Origin: Phycisphaerae bacterium
GTDB lineage: Bacteria > Planctomycetota > Phycisphaerae > Sedimentisphaerales > SG8-4
DNA length: 18,335 nt
Assembly (NCBI GenBank): GCA_030603035.1
Contig: JAUVYQ010000039.1
Location: 1-18,335, forward strand
Direction: 5' to 3'
Both the position numbers and the translations under genes were made by a program. Shown piece after piece: positions 6,712 through 14,213 of the stretch (the stretch's first letter is position 1; each line of letters opens with the position of its first letter). The notes beneath the pieces are model-generated. The model was not told where the DNA came from and did no database searches. It was given only the letters and a program-made list of their open reading frames with translations.

Positions 6712-7119
6712 ATGCAGTTTCTCATAGACAATGCCTCAGGCAGGCCTGTTTACCAGCAGATAATAGGCCAGATTAAGCGAGACATCGCTTTGGGTAGGCT
6801 CACCAAAGATGAAAAGCTGCCTACGGTAAGGCAGCTGGCCGCTCAGCTTGCCATAAACCCCAACACAATAGCCAAGGCCTACCGACAGCTGGAACAGGAA
6901 GGCATTATTGTTACCAAGCCGGGTGCCGGTGCTTTTGTCGCGAATCTTGACAGTAATCTGAGCAGAGCCGTCAGAAAAAAACTCGTTTCCGAGGAGCTTG
7001 AGCGAATTGCAGTTGAGGCTTTTCACATGCAAATTGACAGGCAAACACTATTGGAGTGGTTCAATAACACAGTTGAAAAATTCCATTTGCCTTTGAAGAA
7101 GGGACCATCGAATGGATGA
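6712..7119 (+). CDS. GntR-family regulator, YtrA subfamily
   Basis: This 135-aa protein has an N-terminal winged helix at about residues 10-78 with the family signature: RPVYQQIIGQIKRDIALG, KLPTVRQLAAQLAINPNTIAKAY as the recognition helix-turn-helix, and the wing EGIIVTKPGAGAFV. Only about 55 residues follow, too short for an FadR or UTRA effector domain; this is the hallmark of the YtrA subfamily, which usually represses an adjacent ABC transporter operon and dimerises through short C-terminal helices. The stop overlaps the next start (ATGGATGA, eight bases), so the two are translationally coupled. The Shine-Dalgarno is weak. It probably represses its own promoter at 6646-6673. Confidence 0.93.
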   Translation: MQFLIDNASGRPVYQQIIGQIKRDIALGRLTKDEKLPTVRQLAAQLAINPNTIAKAYRQLEQEGIIVTKPGAGAFVANLDSNLSRAVRKKLVSEELERIAVEAFHMQIDRQTLLEWFNNTVEKFHLPLKKGPSNG

Positions 7120-8017
7120 GAACGTTATCAAAGTCGAAAATCTTGTGAAATACTTTGATGGCCGTTGCGTCCTGGACGGCATCAACCTGAATGTACCACC
7201 GGGCTGCATCTATGGCCTGTTGGGACGAAATGGTAGCGGGAAAACAACCATTATTCGAATTCTTTTGGGCCTCGAACCGCCAACCCGGGGACAGACTTTC
7301 CTGTTGGACGCCCAATCAACCAATCTTTCCGAAAAAGTCCATGGCCGAATCGGTTACGTAGCTGAAGCCCACAACCTTATCCAGAACTATAAGGTCAGCC
7401 GACTTGTTAAACTCTGCAAAGACCTTTCCCTGCAATGGAACGACAAGTTTTTTAATCATCTCATAGAAACATTCCGTTTGCCGATGGACCGCAGAGTAAG
7501 GCAACTGTCCATCGGTATGCGAGCGCAATTGAACCTTGCGCTGGCTATGGCAATAGACCCGGAACTGCTCATCCTTGACGACCCTACACTCGGCCTTGAT
7601 ACCGTGGCTCGCCGCCGGTTCCTCGAGCTTGCCATCGACCTCATTCAGCAGCAGGGTAGAACCATTTTATTCTGCTCCCACATCCTCAGCGATGTGGAGC
7701 GAATCGCCGACCGCATAGGCATACTTGCCGGCGGCAAACTCGTCGTGGATTGCCCTCTGGAACAGCTCAAAAAGTGTGTTAAAAAATTGCGGGTAATCTT
7801 CCCCGAATCCCCACCCCCGGACCTCTATCTGACCGAAATTATAAATCAGCAAACCCAGGGCAGAGAATTGGTAATAACCGTCGCCAACTGGAATAAGCAG
7901 AAACAGACCGTTCTCGAAACCTTCAAGCCCTCAAGCTGCACTGAGATACCAATGTCACTTGAGGATATATTTATAGAATGCACTAAACCCAATCCGGTGC
8001 CGATTACTAACCTGTAA
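7112..8017 (+). CDS. ABC transporter ATP-binding protein (YtrB-like)
   Basis: This 301-aa ATPase of an ABC-2-type exporter shows Walker A GRNGSGKT (38-45), the signature LSIGM (132-136), Walker B LLILDDPTLGLD (152-163) and the switch histidine in FCSH (190). The usual catalytic Glu after Walker B is Asp157 here (DDP rather than DEP), which could slow ATP hydrolysis. Residues past about 210 form a C-terminal extension. It overlaps the regulator by eight bases and is followed 12 bases later by the permease, so the subunit partnership is clear. YtrA-linked ABC systems in other bacteria respond to cell-wall-active compounds; the substrate here is unknown. Confidence 0.93.
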   Translation: MDENVIKVENLVKYFDGRCVLDGINLNVPPGCIYGLLGRNGSGKTTIIRILLGLEPPTRGQTFLLDAQSTNLSEKVHGRIGYVAEAHNLIQNYKVSRLVKLCKDLSLQWNDKFFNHLIETFRLPMDRRVRQLSIGMRAQLNLALAMAIDPELLILDDPTLGLDTVARRRFLELAIDLIQQQGRTILFCSHILSDVERIADRIGILAGGKLVVDCPLEQLKKCVKKLRVIFPESPPPDLYLTEIINQQTQGRELVITVANWNKQKQTVLETFKPSSCTEIPMSLEDIFIECTKPNPVPITNL

Positions 8018-8029
8018 CAGGAGATTAAA

Positions 8030-8662
8030 ATGTTTACACTTATAAAAAGAGAGATTCAGGACCATATAGCATATTTCCTCGGAGCGATTCTTTTCTCCGC
8101 AGTCATTATTGCCATATCGATTTCTCTAATATACCACTACGATTCTGGGGACCCTCCTGTGTTTCGTATTGGTCTCTCATTTCCGGTTATTATTGTGGTA
8201 ATCATTGGCTTTTGTGCTATGGGTGCAACCCAGATGTACACCGATAGAACCAGAAAAATCTCCACACTTCTATCAACTCTCGCAGTAACCCGAAGCCGGA
8301 TATTGCTTGCCAGGATTATCACCGGGATTCTTGCAATTCTAACTTTGCTTGTGCCTCTGACTATTACAGCCGTCGTTCTATTGCGTCTTTTTACCCCACC
8401 TATCCCTGTGTATCCTGGTCTGGTTTCCGAAATATTCATAGCAACGTTTCTAATGGCTTTTGCCTGCTATTGTCTTGGCTTACTAACCGGCTGGAACTCA
8501 AGCAAAATTATTCCTACATTAGGCGGATTGGTATTAACCTGCATCCTCGTTCCACTGGTTCTTGTGAAAGGCTTCGGCTTGCATATTGTAGTTATATTGT
8601 TGCTGTTTATTGTTGCGTCTTTAATACGCACCTGGCACAAATTTATGTCAACATCACTTTAG
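8030..8662 (+). CDS. ABC-2-type permease, six membrane helices
   Basis: This is a 210-aa very hydrophobic protein with about six predicted membrane helices: roughly residues 14-36, 48-68, 95-121, 131-152, 158-176 and 177-196. The soluble loop after helix 2 (TQMYTDRTRKISTLLSTLAV) matches the coupling region typical of ABC-2 permeases. It lacks a large extracellular domain. AGGAG with a suitable spacer precedes the ATG at 8030. It presumably dimerises and pairs with the upstream ATPase; the next gene follows after ten bases. The permease role is assigned mainly from context and topology. Confidence 0.85.
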   Translation: MFTLIKREIQDHIAYFLGAILFSAVIIAISISLIYHYDSGDPPVFRIGLSFPVIIVVIIGFCAMGATQMYTDRTRKISTLLSTLAVTRSRILLARIITGILAILTLLVPLTITAVVLLRLFTPPIPVYPGLVSEIFIATFLMAFACYCLGLLTGWNSSKIIPTLGGLVLTCILVPLVLVKGFGLHIVVILLLFIVASLIRTWHKFMSTSL

Positions 8663-8672
8663 GAATATAACT

Positions 8673-10319
8673 ATGAAGTCTCTAATAAACTATCCTGTTA
8701 AGGTTTTCGCTACCGGTTTTGTTGTTCTGGTATTGCTCTCGATACCGTTATTCTGGTTCCGATTTCTATGCCAGACATCCCTTGCTGTTAGGATGCCTTC
8801 GGATGCCAGAAACGTTTCCATAAGACCATCCGGCTTGGTGCCGCCCGAGCTTGAGAATGACCCCAACGTCGTTCGTCACTCCTACGTCCGAGCAATTATG
8901 AGACAAGAACCTTTATTCCTTGGAATTGTTGATTATTTTCAGGCAAGATCGCCGGGAGGACGTTACTCAAACATCTATTATATCGAACCTGATGAAAACT
9001 GGATGTACTTTGATGAAAAACTGGGATTAATCGTTCGCAAATATACTGACGTACAAAGCAGACCTGATAAACCGTGGGCAAAATTGGTAAAGAGAATAGA
9101 ACTTTTCGCCGGGCCTGAAGGAATTTCAGAAACTCCGGACAAAACTCTGGGCAGATTCATCTCCCCAATTATAGATTCAGAGCGGTGGTACCCGTTAAGA
9201 TTATATGACAGGAAGCTGCGCCACTTTTTCACCGTCAATTTTTATAAAAGAACCGTAGTCAAAGGACCCAGACTTGGTAAAGATGACTCCCACAAGCCAG
9301 TCCGGATAGGCCGGTTAAGTAAAAACTCTTCGTTATGCTACTTGTACCGGTCGCCTCCTATGGTAAAGCCAACTGATGAGGACATAGAGAAAGGACGCTA
9401 TAGACCAACTTCCCTCAAACCTATCATAAACTGGGTTTATCCGGGTCGGTATCTGCTTGTCCTCGACGAATCCGGCCGGATTGACTTGTTGGACATAGAG
9501 ACGCTTGAATTTGTTGGTACCGCCGGCTATCTACCTGCCCCTGAGACATTTTTCCCCTCAAAGCGATCCGTAACACCAAAAGATTTATTGAGCTATGAGG
9601 TTTTGCCCGTGGCTTTTACCACGGACAAGAAATACAGGGGTATGTGTGTAGCCGGTGTGTCCCGAGAGGGCACCGCTATGGGCCTTGTGGTCTTCGATGA
9701 AAACGGAAAACTCATCAGAAAAAAATATTCCAGGCTTGCGAAATATAGAGGACCCCAATATAGAGGGCACCAAACAATAGATGTCCGCTCCAGCAAAGCA
9801 GCTTTCTTCGAGGTCCCCTGGGCCCCTGCGCTAACTCTAACAAAATACCTCCTGGAAAACTTTCAACCACCGTTTTTGTCTCTCGCCTCTTACTTTACTG
9901 CGTCGAGCTTCGAAGCTGCCGCTGGCCACAGAGCGCTCTTTCTCCTGCCTGATTCATTTGTAGCAATGAAAGGTAGAGATGTTAGTGAAGGCATGGCAGG
10001 CAGACTCCCATCTGCCCTGCTGTTGATGTTGCCTTCGATAATATTGGTAATACTGCTCACCTGGCGGGTAAGCAAAGATGCTGCTGCTGTCGGCCTTTCG
10101 GAAAATGCAAAACTTCTCTGGGTGATTGGAACTATTGCTTTCGGCTTAACTGCCTATATCACCTACAGACTGACCCGACCAAAGATAACTTTGGTAACCT
10201 GTACTAACTGCGGCAAGCTGCGGCGCCCCGATATGGCCAGATGCCATCGCTGCGGCAGCAAATGGCACATCCCGGAACTTACACCGCCAACCTGGCGGGT
10301 TGTTGACGAACAAAACTAA
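8673..10319 (+). CDS. Membrane protein with central soluble domain and C-terminal zinc ribbon
   Basis: I do not recognise a family for this 548-aa protein. About residues 8-29 form a membrane helix (VFATGFVVLVLLSIPLFWF), followed by some 410 residues that are mostly soluble. A short stretch there (GRYLLVLDESGRIDLLDIETLEFVG, described by its ends GRYLL and LEFVG) reads like one beta-propeller blade. Two helices follow near 447-463 and 480-499. The tail holds a zinc ribbon: C510, C513, C524, C527 (CxxC-x10-CxxC), ending in a Pro-rich segment. As last gene of the YtrA-type operon, ten bases after the permease, it is likely a transporter accessory or sensor protein. The zinc ribbon would be cytoplasmic if three helices are correct. 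Confidence 0.7.
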   Translation: MKSLINYPVKVFATGFVVLVLLSIPLFWFRFLCQTSLAVRMPSDARNVSIRPSGLVPPELENDPNVVRHSYVRAIMRQEPLFLGIVDYFQARSPGGRYSNIYYIEPDENWMYFDEKLGLIVRKYTDVQSRPDKPWAKLVKRIELFAGPEGISETPDKTLGRFISPIIDSERWYPLRLYDRKLRHFFTVNFYKRTVVKGPRLGKDDSHKPVRIGRLSKNSSLCYLYRSPPMVKPTDEDIEKGRYRPTSLKPIINWVYPGRYLLVLDESGRIDLLDIETLEFVGTAGYLPAPETFFPSKRSVTPKDLLSYEVLPVAFTTDKKYRGMCVAGVSREGTAMGLVVFDENGKLIRKKYSRLAKYRGPQYRGHQTIDVRSSKAAFFEVPWAPALTLTKYLLENFQPPFLSLASYFTASSFEAAAGHRALFLLPDSFVAMKGRDVSEGMAGRLPSALLLMLPSIILVILLTWRVSKDAAAVGLSENAKLLWVIGTIAFGLTAYITYRLTRPKITLVTCTNCGKLRRPDMARCHRCGSKWHIPELTPPTWRVVDEQN

Positions 10320-10469
10320 ACCCCGGCCCCATTCGCGAAATACACTTCACAAATATGCCATTGAAAAGAGCACCGCGGCGAAACAATTTTTAATCCCGTA
10401 TCCGCTCCAGCCGGCCCGGCCAGAGATGTGCCCTTTATTCGTATTGCACCAAACAAGATACCGTTCTCG

Positions 10470-11939
10470 TCATACCTTTTCCGGAACGACAAACGGCTCA
10501 CGGTAGTTGCGCGCGACGTACATATTCGCCCAGTCGCTGTATTCGCCGACGAATTTCTCCCGCCTTGTATCCATCGTCAGCATCGGCCCCATCGTTATCG
10601 GCTCTTTCTCCAGGTCCACCTCGTTGGCATTGAGGTGACTGAGCATCCTCTCGAACGAGTCCATCAGCTCGGCGTTGTCCCCGATGGCCTTCTTAATCTC
10701 GCTCGCCGGCATCTTCTTGCCGATACGATGCGAGACGTTGCCCATGTGGCAAAGAGCGCTGGAGATGTGTCCTTTCTCGATGTCGGCGTTAAGGTCGCTG
10801 ACCTTATGGCTGCGAACCGCATCGATAAAGTTCTGGTGGTGCCCGCCACCGCCGCCGCTGGAGAACTGCTTTAGTTTTTTGCCGCTATTGTCGTATGTCC
10901 AGCCGCCGCCAGCGCCGCCGACAAAGTAGCCATTCTCACACTGAACGCAAATGCCGATGCGAGTACCTCTAAAGTTGTCCATCGACCTGTCGCCTTTTTT
11001 GCAAGGCAGGCCACGGACCTCGAAGATAAGCGGGGCGGGCTTGTAATCGAGGAACACAATCTGCGTATTGGCCGTTTCGCCCGCATCGTTAACTCCCAAT
11101 CTGCCGCCTATGCTGATGACTCGCGGCGCCAGCTTCTCCGGGCCGCCCAATGCCCAACGCGCCATGTCCATCTCGTGAATGCCCTGGTTGCCGAGGTCGC
11201 CGTTGCCGGTGTTCCAGACCCAATGCCATTTGTAGTGCAACTTCTCTCTTCGCAGGGGCTCCATCTCGGCTGGTCCGCACCACAGATTATAATCCACACT
11301 CGCTGGAACCGGATTCGGCCCATTGGTCCCGTTAACAATTCCATTGGTGCCTTTGAAGCGGGGGTTGTAGCAGAAACCACGCGCCCACTTTATCGCACCG
11401 AGCTTGCCTTCCTGCATATATTTGAACGCCTCCATCAATCCCTGGTCGGAGCGCTTCTGCGTGCCGGTTTGCACAATCCGGTTGTACTTGCGGGCCGCCT
11501 CGACCATTTTCCGCCCTTCCCAGATGTTGTGCGACACGGGCTTCTCGATATAGACGTCCTTGCCCGCCTGGCACGCCCATATCGTTACAAGCGAATGCCA
11601 GTGGTTGGGCGTCGCAGAGGTAATAGCGTCAATGCTCTTATCTTCCAGCAGCTTGCGAACGTCAATGTAGGTCTTGACCTTCTGTCCGTATTTCTTCTCG
11701 AAATCGCGTGCCTTGCTTTCCACGTGCGCCTTGTCTGCATCGCAAAGCGCTACCACGCGCACGCCCTTCTTTTCGTTGAAGTACCTGATGTGACCGCCGC
11801 CCTGGCCCCCGGTGCCGACCACCGCAAACCGCAGGTCGTCATTCGCACCGCGCACACGCGAGTTCGGGGCCAGCACTGCCATTGCTGCACCGGCAGCCAC
11901 CGAACTCTTGATAAATTCTCGACGTATAATTTTGCTCAT
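10470..11939 (-). CDS. Gfo/Idh/MocA-family oxidoreductase, Tat-exported
   Basis: This 489-aa protein starts with a twin-arginine signal (IIRREFIKSS, arginines 6-7, then an Ala-rich core to about residue 31). The Rossmann fold follows with VGTGGQGG (41-48) for NAD(P) binding and the family motif EKP (132-134) after KDVYI. The C-terminal half is the GFO/IDH/MocA substrate domain, with GDLGNQGIHEMDMARW containing the histidine often involved in catalysis. Such proteins act on sugars or sugar alcohols; in planctomycetes many carry Tat signals, the bound cofactor probably being exported with the folded enzyme. AAGGAGAG precedes the ATG and lies within an overlapping 33-codon ORF. It is probably the last gene of an operon that begins at 13830. 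Confidence 0.93.
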   Translation of the reverse strand: MSKIIRREFIKSSVAAGAAMAVLAPNSRVRGANDDLRFAVVGTGGQGGGHIRYFNEKKGVRVVALCDADKAHVESKARDFEKKYGQKVKTYIDVRKLLEDKSIDAITSATPNHWHSLVTIWACQAGKDVYIEKPVSHNIWEGRKMVEAARKYNRIVQTGTQKRSDQGLMEAFKYMQEGKLGAIKWARGFCYNPRFKGTNGIVNGTNGPNPVPASVDYNLWCGPAEMEPLRREKLHYKWHWVWNTGNGDLGNQGIHEMDMARWALGGPEKLAPRVISIGGRLGVNDAGETANTQIVFLDYKPAPLIFEVRGLPCKKGDRSMDNFRGTRIGICVQCENGYFVGGAGGGWTYDNSGKKLKQFSSGGGGGHHQNFIDAVRSHKVSDLNADIEKGHISSALCHMGNVSHRIGKKMPASEIKKAIGDNAELMDSFERMLSHLNANEVDLEKEPITMGPMLTMDTRREKFVGEYSDWANMYVARNYREPFVVPEKV

Positions 11940-12037
11940 AATACTTTCTCTCCTTTATGTTTGATAATAATGTTGTCTACGATATCGTTTTCTTCAGCAT
12001 ATCGTAGAATCGGTTCTTTGTCAACTATTTTGCTCAT
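11936..12037 (-). CDS. 33-aa small ORF overlapping both neighbours
   Basis: Between the two large genes the minus strand carries an ATG-to-TGA frame of 33 codons beginning MSKIVDKEPI and ending KGEKVL. Its ATG overlaps the upstream TGA (ATGA, 12034-12037), and its TGA overlaps the downstream ATG (ATGA, 11936-11939), filling the gap exactly. The peptide is charged and has no signal or membrane segment; I find no family. The first four residues (MSKI) equal those of the oxidoreductase, so a partial duplication is possible. A ten-base-pair inverted repeat lies inside. The downstream gene's ribosome-binding site lies in its last codons. It could be a real small protein or a coupling leader; the double ATGA overlap is what supports it. 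Confidence 0.5.
   Translation of the reverse strand: MSKIVDKEPILRYAEENDIVDNIIIKHKGEKVL
11976..12008. repeat. 10-bp inverted repeat within the small ORF
   Basis: TCTACGATAT (11976-11985) is the exact reverse complement of ATATCGTAGA (11999-12008), with a 13-base loop. In the transcript it would form a hairpin about 35 bases upstream of the oxidoreductase start, where it could influence translation or mRNA stability. No T-run follows. Confidence 0.6.
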
Positions 12038-13830
12038 TTTATAGCCGCATATTCACGGTAATGTTCTGCTACTTTGGCCTGTTTCTCATCGCCTTTATGA
12101 AAATACAGCCGATACCGAAAGGTCAAACTTTGGCCGGATGCGATGGTAATATCTCCGGTTCCCCTCGGCTTGCCTTCAAAGTTATGCACCCCGAACGGAT
12201 TGGCCGTAAACAATCCATAATCTCGAACGTGCCACCACGTCGGATGTTTCGGGTTTTGCGGATGGTCAAAAATCGCCACGCCTACAATCCGGCCCTCTAC
12301 CGGCCCATAATAATCGCACCACGCCGCACGCTTACCCCACGTTGCTTTGTCGCGAACACCTTCGCTGTTGACAATATGCCCCTTACCGACTTTACCTCGC
12401 AGTCGCATCGTGGGCGCCAGCCGAATCGCCATCGAGCCCTCCTTCGTATCACCCAAAACCACCTTGCCCTCAGAAGCGTGGATGGTAATCTCGAAGTCCA
12501 TCATTTGGCCATCCGGCCGATTGTAAAACTTGTGTGTCCGCGTATCCGTGCATACGACTTTGCCGTTCGCTGCCACCCATTTATTTCGCGACTGAATGAT
12601 ACCGACCTTGCGGCCGGAACCGACCTTAACGAATTTATCGTGTACAATCCTGTCGTTGCGCCCCTGCCAGAAATCGTGCCCGTTCACTTCTCCGTGCGTA
12701 AACCACAGCGACCGGTGATGTTTATGGTCTTGCGCTTCGTCCTTACCCTCCTTCATCGGCCAGTGACGAGTGATATTAACTCCCGTCGGCCCTATCACCG
12801 GATAAAAATACGGAAACGGCGCATCTTTGAAGTTGTATTCCGTGAATAGTTTGCCATTGACCTCAACCCTTAACTTCTCTGGCAGTTTTGTTATCTTAAC
12901 GCCGCGACCATCCTCTCTTGGCTTAACGAGTTGTCCCTTTGCAACCATCTCTTGCCAAACCTGTCGCTGCTCGATCAGCGCCTTGACCCTGTCCTTCGGG
13001 TTCGTGCGGGCTTCAAGAAGTATCCAGCCGTCGTAGTCCATCGCTACAAACAGGTTCATCAGCTCCTGATAGGGGTAGCTGCCGATGTTCAGCTCGCGGA
13101 TGTGCACGGTCGCGCCGAAGCGGTCCTTGACTAAGTTGAAGTTATACTCCAGTCCTTGCCCGGTCAGGTCCTGCGAGTTGCAGTTCCAGCACACGCCGAC
13201 GTTGGGATGGTCGGCCACGTCCATTATTCCTTTTATCACCGGCAGCGGAGAGCACGCCCCGTGCACCTCCAGCCGAATTTCTTGCCCGTAGTCGGCGCCG
13301 AACCGACCCAGCTCATTGAGCGACTTGCCGATTTGCTCTATCGTCTTTTCACGCGACACCCCCCTGGGCAAATCATTCGGCTTGACCTTCACGCCTGAGC
13401 CGCCAATGTCGTGCGAGAGCTTGATATACTCCTTCGCCCCCTCGATGTCTCTTCGAAGCTTCGCCGCATCAACATGGTGGAAGGCGAAGTTGGTGCCCAG
13501 ACCCACCAGTGTTACCGCGCTGTCGCCAAAGCGCTTCTTAACCTCCCGCCGTTGTTCGGCATTGAGGTGCGATTCGACCCCGTGCTTATGCTGAGTGCGC
13601 AGCTCAACGCCCAGCACCTTGCTCGCTTCGCAGTTGGCGATTAGTGTCGGCAGCGCCCAATCCCTGCCCCACTGGTAGGTAACCAGACCCAGTTTCATTT
13701 TCGGACCGGACGTCCTGGCAGCTGCAGTTCTATCCAGCGTTCTGCCCAGCGGCCCCGCCGCAACCACAGCAGCACCAAGACACATTGATTGTTTAAGAAA
13801 ATCTCGGCGTGTGTTATGAATTCTACTCAT
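12034..13830 (-). CDS. Tat-exported fusion of sugar isomerase-like TIM barrel and DUF6807 (PmoA-type) domain
   Basis: This 598-aa protein starts with a twin-arginine signal (TRRDFLKQS, arginines 8-9). About residues 45-300 form a xylose-isomerase-like TIM barrel with likely metal ligands Glu188 (RLEVHG), His243 (TVHIRE) and Glu273 (LLEAR), as in sugar phosphate isomerases/epimerases. About 308-595 is a DUF6807 domain, earlier named PmoA, with the histidine cluster DHKHHRSLWFTHG (368-380). DUF6807 has no proven reaction that I know of; its planctomycete setting suggests carbohydrate metabolism rather than methane oxidation. GGGAGA precedes the ATG. The gene appears to head the operon that continues through the small ORF to the Gfo/Idh/MocA gene. 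Both domains look intact. Confidence 0.88.
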   Translation of the reverse strand: MSRIHNTRRDFLKQSMCLGAAVVAAGPLGRTLDRTAAARTSGPKMKLGLVTYQWGRDWALPTLIANCEASKVLGVELRTQHKHGVESHLNAEQRREVKKRFGDSAVTLVGLGTNFAFHHVDAAKLRRDIEGAKEYIKLSHDIGGSGVKVKPNDLPRGVSREKTIEQIGKSLNELGRFGADYGQEIRLEVHGACSPLPVIKGIMDVADHPNVGVCWNCNSQDLTGQGLEYNFNLVKDRFGATVHIRELNIGSYPYQELMNLFVAMDYDGWILLEARTNPKDRVKALIEQRQVWQEMVAKGQLVKPREDGRGVKITKLPEKLRVEVNGKLFTEYNFKDAPFPYFYPVIGPTGVNITRHWPMKEGKDEAQDHKHHRSLWFTHGEVNGHDFWQGRNDRIVHDKFVKVGSGRKVGIIQSRNKWVAANGKVVCTDTRTHKFYNRPDGQMMDFEITIHASEGKVVLGDTKEGSMAIRLAPTMRLRGKVGKGHIVNSEGVRDKATWGKRAAWCDYYGPVEGRIVGVAIFDHPQNPKHPTWWHVRDYGLFTANPFGVHNFEGKPRGTGDITIASGQSLTFRYRLYFHKGDEKQAKVAEHYREYAAIK

Positions 13831-13935
13831 ATTTCTCCCTTTCGGTTAAGGATATGTTGTCAGTTTTATTTTTTTGACGCAGATTTCGCAGATTTCGCTG
13901 AAAGAGTTTTTTAACCACGGATTACTCCGATTTAC

Positions 13936-13967
13936 AATTCATCAATTCACTAATTCACTAATGAACT
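13936..13967. repeat. AATTCACT-type octamer run
   Basis: Reading the plus strand, AATTCATC, AATTCACT, AATTCACT and AATGAACT follow one another, with two perfect units. It is a short, degenerate tandem repeat in non-coding DNA. Confidence 0.55.
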
Positions 13968-14043
13968 AATTTTATCTGCCCGATTATAAAACCAGACTCA
14001 CCGGTTACGGCACGGCTTCAAATCCCGCGAAAAAGTAACTTTA

Positions 14044-14127
14044 CCGTCATCCGTCGTCTGCCGTCCGTCATCCGTCTTCTGTCGTCCGTCTTCTGTCTTC
14101 TGTCGTCCGTCTTCTGTCCTCTGTCCT
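14044..14127. repeat. Twelve-unit heptamer array, consensus CYGTCNT
   Basis: Twelve consecutive seven-base units fit without a gap: CCGTCAT, CCGTCGT, CTGCCGT, CCGTCAT, CCGTCTT, CTGTCGT, CCGTCTT, CTGTCTT, CTGTCGT, CCGTCTT, CTGTCCT, CTGTCCT. Variation is concentrated at positions 2 and 6. The layout recalls cyanobacterial short tandemly repeated repetitive sequences, which are also heptameric. Confidence 0.9.
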
Positions 14128-14145
14128 GCGCTCTCCGTGTACTCT

Positions 14146-14206
14146 GCCCCGTTAGAAATTTCCCCTTTTTGTATTGTATTGAGCATTGTAGAATTTCTAA
14201 CGGGGC
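14146..14206. repeat. Perfect 15-bp inverted repeat downstream of murG
   Basis: GCCCCGTTAGAAATT (14146-14160) is the exact reverse complement of 14192-14206, with a 31-base centre. It begins eight bases beyond the murG stop codon. There is no T-run after either arm, so it is not a standard terminator; it could be a small palindromic mobile repeat or a 3' mRNA-stabilising hairpin. Confidence 0.8.
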
Positions 14207-14213
14207 TCTGCGG

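Larger units (their letters stand above)
13831..14213. other. Repeat-packed intergenic region between murG and the DUF6807 operon
   Basis: No gene is supported. From left to right it holds CGCAGATTT twice in tandem (about 13883-13900), an AATTCACT-type octamer run (about 13936-13967), a 12-unit heptamer array (14044-14127) and a 15-bp inverted repeat (14146-14206). The operon promoter should lie near 13840-13910 on the minus strand; I see no clear consensus there. Confidence 0.65.

Noticed and set aside
10316..10501. 61-codon minus frame in the gap between the convergent operons
   Set aside because: It overlaps the end of the oxidoreductase gene in another frame, has no ribosome-binding site, and shows no domain. 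The 150-base gap itself has GC-rich patches but no convincing terminator.
11175..12044. 289-codon plus-strand frame opposite the oxidoreductase
   Set aside because: It is a long shadow of a GC-rich gene with unmistakable Gfo/Idh/MocA motifs on the minus strand.
12061..12849. 262-codon plus-strand frame opposite the DUF6807 domain
   Set aside because: It is antisense to a conserved domain (DHKHHRSLWFTHG on minus), with no recognisable motif or start signal of its own.
14044..14127. Coding reading of the heptamer array (minus frames of 62 and 67 codons)
   Set aside because: The frames exist only because a seven-base repeat lacks stops; the peptide is a low-complexity product with no start signal.
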